The notes below the pieces were generated by a model. The model had not been told where the DNA came from. It worked only from the letters and a program-made list of their open reading frames with translations, and searched no databases. A DNA stretch of 9,914 bases from an uncultured Bacteroides sp. GTDB lineage: Bacteria > Bacteroidota > Bacteroidia > Bacteroidales > Bacteroidaceae. Below are positions 1-5,475 of the stretch, in pieces. The stretch is from NCBI GenBank assembly GCA_900555635.1, contig USLU01000119.1, forward strand, positions 1 to 9,914, written 5' to 3'. Positions within the stretch are counted from its first letter, which is position 1. The number at the start of each line of letters is the position of its first letter. The position numbers and the translations under genes were made by a program.

Positions 1-482
1 CCAACTGTTTGTTCTGTCCGTTGGCAGGCGGTTGCTCGGCACTTTCGAAGGGGTTAATGACAAAGCTTCCGGTGAAACAGCATAAGACAAAGACTACCAA
101 CCGTTACTTCAATTATATTTATGTACGTGCGGGCGCGTATACCTTTATAAATAAACGAACAGGAAATGATATTTGGAAGAATCTGTTCGAATTGCCATTG
201 ATAGAGACTCCGACGGCTCTTTCGGAAGAAGAGTTTCTTGCTTTGCCAGAATTCCGTGCATTCTTTGCATCAGGGGAAGTGCCGGTGGTACGTTCTGTTT
301 GCAGGGAAGTGAAGCATGTGTTGTCTCACCGGGTGATTTATGCTAATCTGTATGAAGTAACATTATCTGAAAATTTGACTTCTTTCGGTGATTTCCAGAA
401 AATAAAAGTGGAGGAACTGGAGCAGTACGCTATTTCAAGGCTGGTGCAAACTCTGCTGCAAGCACTAAATGGCAAGTATTAA
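1..482 (+). CDS. mutY: A/G-specific adenine glycosylase MutY, C-terminal part (5' end outside window)
   Basis: MutY removes adenine mispaired with 8-oxoguanine or guanine in base-excision repair. The reading frame is open from the window edge (first full codon at 3) to the TAA at 480-482, so only the last ~159 residues are visible. The segment starts inside the iron-sulfur cluster loop: three closely spaced cysteines in NCLFCPLAGGC match the end of the Cys-X6-Cys-X2-Cys-X5-Cys motif. The remainder is the NUDIX-like C-terminal domain that recognises 8-oxoG, starting near NRYFNYIYVRAG and containing the KHVLSHRVIYANLYEV stretch, which resembles the conserved histidine motif of this domain. The helix-hairpin-helix catalytic domain lies upstream of the window. 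No truncation is seen at the 3' end. ssb follows after 91 bp. The family call is firm from the combination of the Cys loop and the domain behind it. Confidence 0.93.
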   Translation, partial: NCLFCPLAGGCSALSKGLMTKLPVKQHKTKTTNRYFNYIYVRAGAYTFINKRTGNDIWKNLFELPLIETPTALSEEEFLALPEFRAFFASGEVPVVRSVCREVKHVLSHRVIYANLYEVTLSENLTSFGDFQKIKVEELEQYAISRLVQTLLQALNGKY

Positions 483-501
483 GTTTTAATACTTAAAATT
501 C

Positions 502-532
502 TTGCATCCTATTGTTATTCTGTTTAATTTTG
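502..532 (+). promoter_or_regulatory. Candidate Bacteroides-type promoter for ssb
   Basis: A TAATTTTG sequence at 525-532 fits the Bacteroides -7 consensus TAnnTTTG. A TTG at 502-504 lies 20 nt upstream, the usual spacing to the -33 element. Transcription would begin around 538-541, giving a leader of about 35 nt before the ssb ATG at 574. This would allow ssb to be expressed independently of mutY. It is a consensus match only. Confidence 0.5.
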
Positions 533-573
533 GCAGCAGATTTAATTTTAAGAATCATAAACTTGATACAGAT

Positions 574-1053
574 ATGTCAGTAAATAGAGTGATATTGGTA
601 GGAAATGTAGGACAAGATCCTCGGGTGAAATACTTCGATACAGGTTCGGCAGTAGCAACTTTCCCATTGGCTACGACGGATCGTGGATATACGTTGGCTA
701 ATGGAACCCAGATTCCCGAAAGAACAGAGTGGCATAATATCGTTGCATCTAACCGTTTGGCGGAGATTGTAGATAAATATGTGCACAAAGGTGACAAGCT
801 GTATCTGGAAGGGAAGATAAGAACGCGTTCTTACAGTGACCAGTCGGGTGCTATGCGCTATATCACCGAAATTTATGTGGATAATATGGAAATGTTGTCT
901 CCGAAAGGAGCCAACCCGGGTGCGGGAGCTTCTGCTTCCGGACAGCCTGCTATGGGACAGCAGCAACAACCGGTTGCCGGCCAGCCGCAACAAACGCAGC
1001 AGTCGCAGGCGCAACCTGTACAAGATAATCCGGCAGATGATTTGCCGTTCTAA
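574..1053 (+). CDS. ssb: Single-stranded DNA-binding protein SSB
   Basis: Encodes a 159-residue SSB, which coats single-stranded DNA during replication, recombination and repair and recruits partners through its C-terminal tip. The N-terminal OB fold covers about residues 3-107, starting SVNRVILVGNVGQDP and including the conserved WHNI at 53-56 and a KGDKLYLEGKIRTRSY strand. A Gly/Gln/Pro/Ala-rich disordered linker follows (about 110-150), with repeated Gln and Ala-Gln runs. The protein ends DDLPF (155-159), the acidic tip that binds partner proteins. The ATG at 574 is chosen because the OB fold begins right after it. The frame stays open back to a TTG at 502, but that would add 24 residues with no SSB similarity and would overlap the likely promoter. 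A strong hairpin terminator follows at 1061-1109. Length and architecture are typical for Bacteroidetes. Confidence 0.96.
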   Translation: MSVNRVILVGNVGQDPRVKYFDTGSAVATFPLATTDRGYTLANGTQIPERTEWHNIVASNRLAEIVDKYVHKGDKLYLEGKIRTRSYSDQSGAMRYITEIYVDNMEMLSPKGANPGAGASASGQPAMGQQQQPVAGQPQQTQQSQAQPVQDNPADDLPF

Positions 1054-1060
1054 ATAATGT

Positions 1061-1112
1061 GATAGTGTGCCAATCGATTTTTTCTAACTCATTGGCACAT
1101 TATCTTTTGTTT
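1061..1112 (+). terminator. Intrinsic terminator after ssb
   Basis: The arms GATAGTGTGCCAAT (1061-1074) and ATTGGCACATTATC (1091-1104) form a 14-bp stem with one G-T wobble and a 16-nt loop. The stem is followed directly by TTTTGTTT on the + strand. It begins 7 bp after the ssb stop codon and ends 19 bp before gldE, so ssb transcripts probably end here and gldE needs read-through or another promoter. Confidence 0.82.
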
Positions 1113-1130
1113 AACTAAAATATAAACTCT

Positions 1131-2486
1131 TTGGACTCAGATGGTTATTTAAGCCAATTGGCTGATATTTTCAACGGTATTACCGTAAACACTCCTTCTA
1201 TCTCTGCTATTATTGCCATAGCGCTGGCAGGTGTGCTCCTGCTTGCTTCCGGCTTTGCTTCGGCTTCCGAAATAGCTTTTTTCTCGCTATCTCCTTCTGA
1301 TCGGAATGATATTGATGAGCGCAATCATCCTTCCGACGATAAAATAAGTGCTCTTCTTGGGGACACCGAACGTCTCTTGGCAACGATATTGATTACGAAC
1401 AATTTTGTGAATGTGACCATTATCATGCTCTGCAATTTCTTCTTTATGAATGTGTTTGTTTTCCATTCTCCGTTGGCAGAGTTCCTGATACTGACCGTCA
1501 TCCTGACCTTCCTCCTGTTGTTGTTCGGTGAAATTATGCCTAAGATTTATTCGGCACAGAAAACATTGGCCTTTTGCCGTTTTTCGGCACCGGGAATTTA
1601 CTTTCTGGAAAAGGTATTCCGTCCGATAGCTACTGTGCTTGTGCGTTCGACAACTTTTCTGAATAAGCATTTTGTGAAGAAGAGTCACAATATTTCTGTG
1701 GATGAACTGTCGCACGCGTTGGAATTGACGGATAAAGCGGAGCTTTCTGAAGAGAATAATATTCTGGAGGGAATTATCCGTTTCGGTGGGGAAACCGTGA
1801 AGGAGGTGATGACATCACGTCTGGATATGGTCGATCTGGATATCCGTACATCTTTCAAGGAGGTGATGCAATGTATCATTGAAAATGCTTATTCACGTAT
1901 TCCTATCTATTCTGGTTCACGGGACAATATTAAAGGGGTGCTGTATATTAAAGACCTTCTGCCTCATGTCAATAAGGGGGATAATTTCCGTTGGCAGTCA
2001 TTGATTCGTCCGGCTTATTTTGTGCCGGAGACGAAGATGATTGATGATTTGCTGCGTGACTTCCAGGCGAATAAGATTCATATTGCTATTGTTGTGGATG
2101 AGTTTGGAGGAACTTCCGGACTGGTAACGATGGAGGATATTATCGAAGAGATTGTAGGTGAGATTCACGACGAATACGATGATGAAGAGCGTACATACGT
2201 TGTCTTGAATGACCATACCTGGATATTTGAAGCGAAAACGCAATTGACGGATTTCTATAAGATTGCAAAAGTAGACGAAGACGAATTTGAAAAGGTGGTG
2301 GGAGATGCAGATACATTGGCAGGTATGTTGCTCGAAATTAAAGGTGAATTCCCGGCGCTGCATGAGAAAGTGACGTATCACAATTATGAGTTTGAAGTGC
2401 TCGAAATGGATAGTCGCCGTATATTGAAAGTTAAGTTTACAATTTTGCCGAAGGAAGTGGAAGATGGCGTTGTTTCTGCAGTATAA
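1131..2486 (+). CDS. gldE: GldE-like CNNM/CorC family membrane protein with CBS pair
   Basis: Encodes a 451-residue integral membrane protein of the hemolysin C/CorC-like (DUF21-CBS-CorC_HlyC) family. Domains in order: an N-terminal CNNM/DUF21 membrane domain (about 24-190) with hydrophobic segments near 24-46, 83-108 and 115-137; a pair of CBS domains (about 220-345), including VDEFGGTSGLVTMEDIIEE; and a C-terminal CorC/HlyC domain (about 355-440). In Flavobacterium johnsoniae the relative GldE is required for gliding. In non-gliding Bacteroides the role is unclear, and divalent cation efflux by analogy with CorC/CNNM is an inference. The start is probably TTG at 1131: no ATG lies between the in-frame stop at 1116 and the first membrane segment, and TTG keeps a plausible N-terminus (MDSDGYLSQ). 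The 3' end overlaps the next gene by 23 bp, indicating coupling. Confidence 0.9.
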   Translation: MDSDGYLSQLADIFNGITVNTPSISAIIAIALAGVLLLASGFASASEIAFFSLSPSDRNDIDERNHPSDDKISALLGDTERLLATILITNNFVNVTIIMLCNFFFMNVFVFHSPLAEFLILTVILTFLLLLFGEIMPKIYSAQKTLAFCRFSAPGIYFLEKVFRPIATVLVRSTTFLNKHFVKKSHNISVDELSHALELTDKAELSEENNILEGIIRFGGETVKEVMTSRLDMVDLDIRTSFKEVMQCIIENAYSRIPIYSGSRDNIKGVLYIKDLLPHVNKGDNFRWQSLIRPAYFVPETKMIDDLLRDFQANKIHIAIVVDEFGGTSGLVTMEDIIEEIVGEIHDEYDDEERTYVVLNDHTWIFEAKTQLTDFYKIAKVDEDEFEKVVGDADTLAGMLLEIKGEFPALHEKVTYHNYEFEVLEMDSRRILKVKFTILPKEVEDGVVSAV

Positions 2487-3096
2487 GACGAATGGTATAC
2501 AGTGGGCTGTCTGGAAGATGGAAGAGTCTTTGGATGCTTTATTGCTTCTTTTGCCCGGTGCGCGAAGAGCTTTCTGTGAGCAGGAATTGAATCGCTTTGT
2601 CTCCGAACGTCGTAAGATGGAATGGTTGTCGGTTCGTGTTCTGTTGTATTCCATGTTGCAGGAGGATAAGGAAATCGGTTACTCTCTCGAGGGGAAACCT
2701 TATCTCACAGATCATTCTTTTTTTATCAGTATTTCTCATACGAAAGGTTATGTGGCGGTGATGCTTGCTTCTTCGGTTCCGGTAGGCATTGACATTGAAC
2801 AATATGCCCAACGGGTTCACAAGGTATGCGACCGCTATGTCCGTCCTGACGAGCAAGTAGAATCTTATCAGGGAGATATAACTTGGGGGCTGTTATTGCA
2901 TTGGTCGGCAAAGGAAGCTGTTTTCAAGCGGATGGAAAATGCGGATGCTGATCTTCGTAAACTCCGGCTGACGCATTTTATTCCTCAAGAGGAGGGGACG
3001 TTTCAGGTTCAGGAGTTGGTTACGGCGCAGCAAGAACTTTATTCTGTCGGTTATCGTATTTGTCCGGACTTTGTATTGACGTGGACATTGAATTGA
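2464..3096 (+). CDS. 4'-phosphopantetheinyl transferase (Sfp-type superfamily)
   Basis: Encodes a 210-residue enzyme predicted to transfer the 4'-phosphopantetheine group of coenzyme A to a serine of acyl or peptidyl carrier proteins, converting them from apo to holo form. Visible motifs are GKPYL (77-81), SISHT (89-93), GIDIE with the Mg-binding acidic residues (108-112) and WSAKEAVFK (147-155). These are the signatures of the Sfp/Gsp branch, and the ~210-aa length fits a two-lobed pseudodimer, not the short AcpS type. The ATG at 2464 lies inside the end of gldE (stop at 2484-2486), so translation is probably coupled. The same arrangement is, to my knowledge, frequent in Bacteroides. The carrier protein it serves cannot be told from this window: the fatty-acid ACP or a secondary-metabolite carrier are both possible. 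A terminator structure follows at 3170. Confidence 0.9.
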   Translation: MALFLQYKTNGIQWAVWKMEESLDALLLLLPGARRAFCEQELNRFVSERRKMEWLSVRVLLYSMLQEDKEIGYSLEGKPYLTDHSFFISISHTKGYVAVMLASSVPVGIDIEQYAQRVHKVCDRYVRPDEQVESYQGDITWGLLLHWSAKEAVFKRMENADADLRKLRLTHFIPQEEGTFQVQELVTAQQELYSVGYRICPDFVLTWTLN

Positions 3097-3169
3097 ACGG
3101 ACGAGGAAATGTGTGAGGCTCTTTTCTCGGTGTGTTATCATTGTCCGATTGTAGTGTCTTTCTAAAACG

Positions 3170-3216
3170 AAAAATGAGACTGCCTCATTTTTTTATTTTG
3201 AAGCAATCTCATTTTT
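3170..3216. terminator. Bidirectional three-arm terminator between convergent genes
   Basis: Three related segments lie in a row: arm A (3170-3183, AAAAATGAGACTGC), arm B (3184-3194, CTCATTTTTTT) and arm C (3203-3216, GCAATCTCATTTTT). A pairs with B through 9 bp with a 5-nt loop, followed by Ts, as a + strand terminator for the gldE/transferase transcript. A also pairs with C through 13 of 14 positions. On the - strand this larger hairpin ends in TTTTTCGTTTT and would stop the Fe-S gene transcript. The site lies between convergent genes. Confidence 0.78.
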
Positions 3217-3257
3217 ATGAATTCAAAGCCTTTCAGGCGAAGTCTTTCACTATTGGG

Positions 3258-3482
3258 TTATTTCTCTTTTTTATTAAGTCGATAGCTCAATGCTCCTGAC
3301 GGACATTTGCCGATTTGTGCAATTAATTCTTCTGTTGTCGCATTTTCAATCTGCACCCAGGGTCTTTCTTTGGGATGATAAACATTGGGTAGCATCTTTA
3401 CACATATTCCGGCGTGCTGACATAATTCAGGCTGCCACACAATGGTCAGTTCACCATTGGTATATTCAATTTTTTTTCCCAT
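3258..3482 (-). CDS. Small (4Fe-4S) mono-cluster binding protein, Fer4_19-like
   Basis: Encodes a 74-residue protein resembling the divergent 4Fe-4S mono-cluster family (Fer4_19). It contains PELCQHAGICVK (cysteines 21 and 27) and GKCPSGALSY (cysteine 60). Only three cysteines are present, which fits this family and not classic ferredoxins with CxxCxxC...CP; the fourth ligand is unknown. WQPELC is a recognisable family start, and the protein is soluble, without signal peptide or membrane segment. It follows the small acetyltransferase gene by only 8 bp on the same strand, so the two form an operon. An electron-transfer or iron-sulfur sensing role is inferred. The physiological partner is unknown. 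The transcript probably ends at the hairpin at 3170-3216. Confidence 0.85.
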   Translation of the reverse strand: MGKKIEYTNGELTIVWQPELCQHAGICVKMLPNVYHPKERPWVQIENATTEELIAQIGKCPSGALSYRLNKKEK

Positions 3483-3490
3483 ATATGTAT

Positions 3491-3793
3491 TTATTTAATA
3501 TGAATACCACGCATTACAATTCGCTTCCATTCCGGATGTTTGTGAATATATCCGGCTACAAACGGACAAAGCGGTACCAAACGTAGACCTTGTCGCTCGA
3601 TGTCTGCCAATGCTTTTTCCGCAAGTTGTGAGCCTACTCCCTTGCCGCCTAATGAGGCGGGTACTTCGGTATGTACAAGGTATATTTCTCCATTGTTTGA
3701 TTTGATATAGTCTATTTCAGCTATTTTGCCATCGATCTGAAATTCATACCGATGTTTTTCTTCGTTGTCTATTAATTTATAATCTTCTGCCAT
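3491..3793 (-). CDS. Small GNAT family N-acetyltransferase (YjdJ/NATD1-like)
   Basis: Encodes a 100-residue single-domain GCN5-related N-acetyltransferase of the short type found in bacterial YjdJ and human NATD1. The acetyl-CoA pyrophosphate-binding loop is visible as SLGGKGVGSQL (47-57). The strand YLVHTEVP (38-45) precedes it, and the family's conserved PLCPFVAGYIHKHPEW (74-89) follows, with a cysteine at 76 that sits near the CoA site in this family. The acceptor substrate is unknown. The ATG at 3791-3793 gives the expected short N-terminus (MAEDYKLIDNEEKHRYEF). The stop lies 8 bp before the start of the Fe-S protein gene, so the pair is almost certainly co-transcribed. The tnaA remnant lies upstream on the same strand, 80 bp away and separated by a hairpin. 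I see no convincing promoter in that gap; an AATATTTG at 3869-3856 region is only a one-mismatch -7 match. Confidence 0.87.
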   Translation of the reverse strand: MAEDYKLIDNEEKHRYEFQIDGKIAEIDYIKSNNGEIYLVHTEVPASLGGKGVGSQLAEKALADIERQGLRLVPLCPFVAGYIHKHPEWKRIVMRGIHIK

Positions 3794-3822
3794 AATTTTT
3801 ACGTATTAAGTTCGATTATAAT

Positions 3823-3877
3823 ATAAACACTTGGGGAACACTTTTGTTTTACGCGAACAAATATTCTCCAAGTTTAT
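3823..3877 (-). terminator. Long hairpin at the 3' end of tnaA, probable terminator
   Basis: On the + strand, CTTGGGGAA (3830-3838) pairs with TTCTCCAAG (3864-3872) through 9 bp with one G-T. ATAAA (3823-3827) extends the stem with TTTAT (3873-3877) past a 2-nt bulge. TTTGTT (3843-3848) pairs with AACAAA (3856-3861) inside. Read on the - strand, the structure begins within the tnaA TAA codon and ends in a weak, A/T-mixed tail without a clean U-run. It may be a terminator or a 3'-end stabilising hairpin. Confidence 0.55.
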
Positions 3878-5041
3878 AATCTTTCCAATTGAACTGTGAA
3901 GTGTCTCATTAAGGGAGCTTCCCAGGCGATACGTACTCCATGAGTGATTCTTTCTCTGCGTTCATATACATTTTTGAGGGCGGCAGCTATTACATTCATG
4001 TGATTGTCGGTATATACTCTGCGGGGGATTGCGAGGCGAAGTAGGTCAAGGCCGTTAAAGCGATTTTCATGGGTCACCGGATTACGGTCGGCAAGGATAT
4101 AACCGATTTCGCATCCATGGATACCGGCTTCCAGGTAGAGCTCTACGGTTAGCGTCTGCGCCGGGAATTCTTCTTGAGGAACATGTGTCAGCACTTTAGG
4201 CGCATCAATGAAGATGGCGTGTCCTCCGGCTGGGCGTTGGTAAGGGATTCCGTATTCATCCAGTTTCTTTGCCAGGTATTCCACTTGTTTGATACGTGTT
4301 TCGAGGTTGTCGAATTCGGTGTTTTCGTCCAGTCCGATGGCGAGGGCGTTCATATCCCGTCCGTTCATGCCTCCGTAGGTAAGATAGCCTTCGTATTGTA
4401 CACAGAAGCCTTTTGCACCTTCATACCAGTCTGCACGCCGCGTGGCAATAAATCCGCCCATATTGACGATTCCGTCTTTCTTGGCGCTCATTGTCATGCC
4501 ATCGGCAAGAGAGAACATTTCCCGTGTGATTTCTTTGATAGTTTTGTCTCGGTAACCTTCTTCGCGCATTTTGATGAAGTAGGCATTCTCGGCAAAACGT
4601 GCAGAGTCGAAAAGTACGGGTTTGCCATATTTGTCGGCGATGGCACGTACTTCGTACAGGTTTTGCATAGAGACGGGTTGTCCTCCGGCTGTATTGTTGG
4701 TGATGGTGACGATGATAAAAGGAATCCGTTCAGCGTATTCTGTGAGGGCTTTCTGTAATTTATCAGGGTCTATATTTCCTTTAAACGGTATTTCTAGTTG
4801 GGTTTGTTTGGCTGCATCGATGGTGCAGTCTAATGCGATGGCATGACGTCCCTCGATGTGGCCTTTGGTGGTGTCAAAATGTGAGTTGCCGGGCACAATA
4901 TCTCCTTCATGTACCAAATAAGAGAAAAGAACATTTTCAGCGGCACGTCCCTGATGGGTTGGTATGATGTATTCAAATCCTGTTAGTTTCGTAATCATCT
5001 CTTTCAATTTGAAGAATGAGGTTGCTCCGGCATAGCTTTCA

Positions 5042-5257
5042 TCACCTAGCATCATTCCCGCCCATCACCGCCCATGGGCGGTCGCTCATCGCTCCGGTGC
5101 CGGAGTCGGTGATGAGATCGATATAAACCTGTTCTGATTTGAGTTGAAAGACATTATAATGTGCTTCTTTAATCCATTGCTCGCGCTCTTCACGTGTGCT
5201 TTTCCGGATGGGTTCTACCATCTTGATTTTCCATGATTCAGCAAAAGGTAATTTCAT
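5042..5257 (-). pseudogene. tnaA: N-terminal fragment of frameshifted tryptophanase
   Basis: This 71-codon open frame starts at the true tnaA ATG (5255-5257). Its first ~57 residues are clear tryptophanase N-terminus: KLPFAESWKIKMVEPIRKST, the HYNVFQLKSEQVYIDL segment and the DSGTGAMSDR loop that contributes to the active site in the tryptophanase/tyrosine phenol-lyase family. The last ~12 residues (from WAVMGG) are out of frame, and the TGA at 5042-5044 closes it. The stop overlaps the ATG at 5053-5055 that opens the remaining frame, so re-initiation could in principle yield two separate chains. Confidence 0.85.
5058..5082. repeat. 10-bp duplication and 16-bp palindrome at the tnaA lesion
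   Basis: CCGCCCAT occurs at 5058-5065 and again at 5068-5075, a direct repeat with 10-bp period. The second copy is the left half of ACCGCCCATGGGCGGT (5067-5082), a perfect 16-bp palindrome. The extra 10 bp explain the +1 frameshift in tnaA: deleting one unit restores the reading frame as SDRPWAGMMLGD. The GC-rich block differs from its surroundings. Confidence 0.85.
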
Positions 5258-5312
5258 TGTTGTAGATTTAATAGTTTTGAACGACGAATGTAGCTAAAAT
5301 ATGCGTGATTAA

Positions 5313-5320
5313 CAAATATA
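5313..5320 (-). promoter_or_regulatory. Candidate -7 box for tnaA
   Basis: On the - strand TATATTTG (5320 to 5313) matches the Bacteroides -7 consensus TAnnTTTG exactly, and would start transcription about 45-50 nt before the tnaA ATG. I find no good TTTG-like -33 element at the usual 19-21 nt spacing, so an activator may be needed or the match may be chance. The leader contains no ATG, so there is no TnaC-like leader peptide. Confidence 0.4.
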
Positions 5321-5403
5321 TGATGACCTTTTGTAAGTTTGGCTGATGCGGATGCCTTTTTGTGAAATAGTAGGAAATCAAAATATAGTGGGTGGAGAAA
5401 TGA

Positions 5404-5440
5404 AAAGAGTCAGACTTCCATTGGGAATATCTGACTCTTT
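5404..5440 (-). terminator. Intrinsic terminator of the receptor-lipoprotein operon
   Basis: AAAGAGTCAGA (5404-5414) and TCTGACTCTTT (5430-5440) form a perfect 11-bp stem. TTCC (5416-5419) and GGAA (5424-5427) extend it inward past a C/A-T-A mismatch. On the - strand the stem closes with CTCTTT and continues TTCATTTCTCC, a fair U-rich tail, 35 bp after the lipoprotein stop codon. The palindromic stem could also act on the + strand. Confidence 0.82.
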
Positions 5441-5475
5441 AAAATTATAGGATGATTTCTAATGTAGTACTATGT

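Larger units (their letters stand above)
3874..5257 (-). pseudogene. tnaA: Tryptophanase (tryptophan indole-lyase), frameshifted
   Basis: TnaA is a PLP enzyme that cleaves L-tryptophan to indole, pyruvate and ammonia. The region reads as one tryptophanase split in two frames: an N-terminal piece (5257 down to 5042) and the main body (5055 down to 3874, 393 residues from an internal ATG). In the body, THQGRAAEN (33-41), TNNTAGGQPVS (119-129), DSARFAENAY (150-159) and the PLP-lysine motif SAKKDG (190-195) are intact, as is the C-terminal RHFTVQLERL. The N-terminal piece ends SDRPWAVMGGNDAR, whereas relatives such as Porphyromonas TnaA continue SDRQWAAMMLGDESYAG. The 1384-nt span equals 3x461+1, and removing a 10-bp unit near 5058-5067 joins the frames into about 457 residues, close to the family length. 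The body alone lacks the N-terminal segment with the DSGTGA loop and is probably inactive. A sequencing or assembly error is possible because the lesion is a palindrome. Confidence 0.88.
5258..5475. other. Intergenic region between tnaA and the lipoprotein operon
   Basis: These 218 bp contain the candidate tnaA -7 box at 5313-5320 and the operon terminator at 5404-5440. The stretch between them (about 5321-5403) shows no open frame of note, no repeat and no recognisable RNA. Confidence 0.6.

Noticed and set aside
481..500. Small AT-only hairpin after mutY
   Set aside because: Eight weak pairs with a G-T and a 3-nt loop and no U-run; it overlaps the area of the ssb promoter and is too unstable to call a terminator.
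502..573. N-terminal extension of ssb from TTG at 502
   Set aside because: The 24 extra residues have no SSB similarity, and the stretch contains the likely promoter; the OB fold starts right after the ATG at 574.
577..1023. Long open frame on the - strand across ssb
   Set aside because: It lies antisense to a clearly identified SSB, has a low-complexity Leu/Arg-rich translation produced by the Gln-rich linker, and no recognisable domain.
1998..2654. 218-codon open frame on the - strand across the end of gldE and the start of the transferase gene
   Set aside because: Both genes beneath it are well supported by motifs; the antisense translation shows no domain and no start signal.
4174..4758. 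194-codon open frame on the + strand opposite tnaA
   Set aside because: It mirrors the conserved tryptophanase coding sequence and its translation resembles no known protein.
5258..5312. TnaC-type leader peptide upstream of tnaA
   Set aside because: The - strand leader between the candidate -7 box and the tnaA ATG has no ATG and no Trp-containing short frame.
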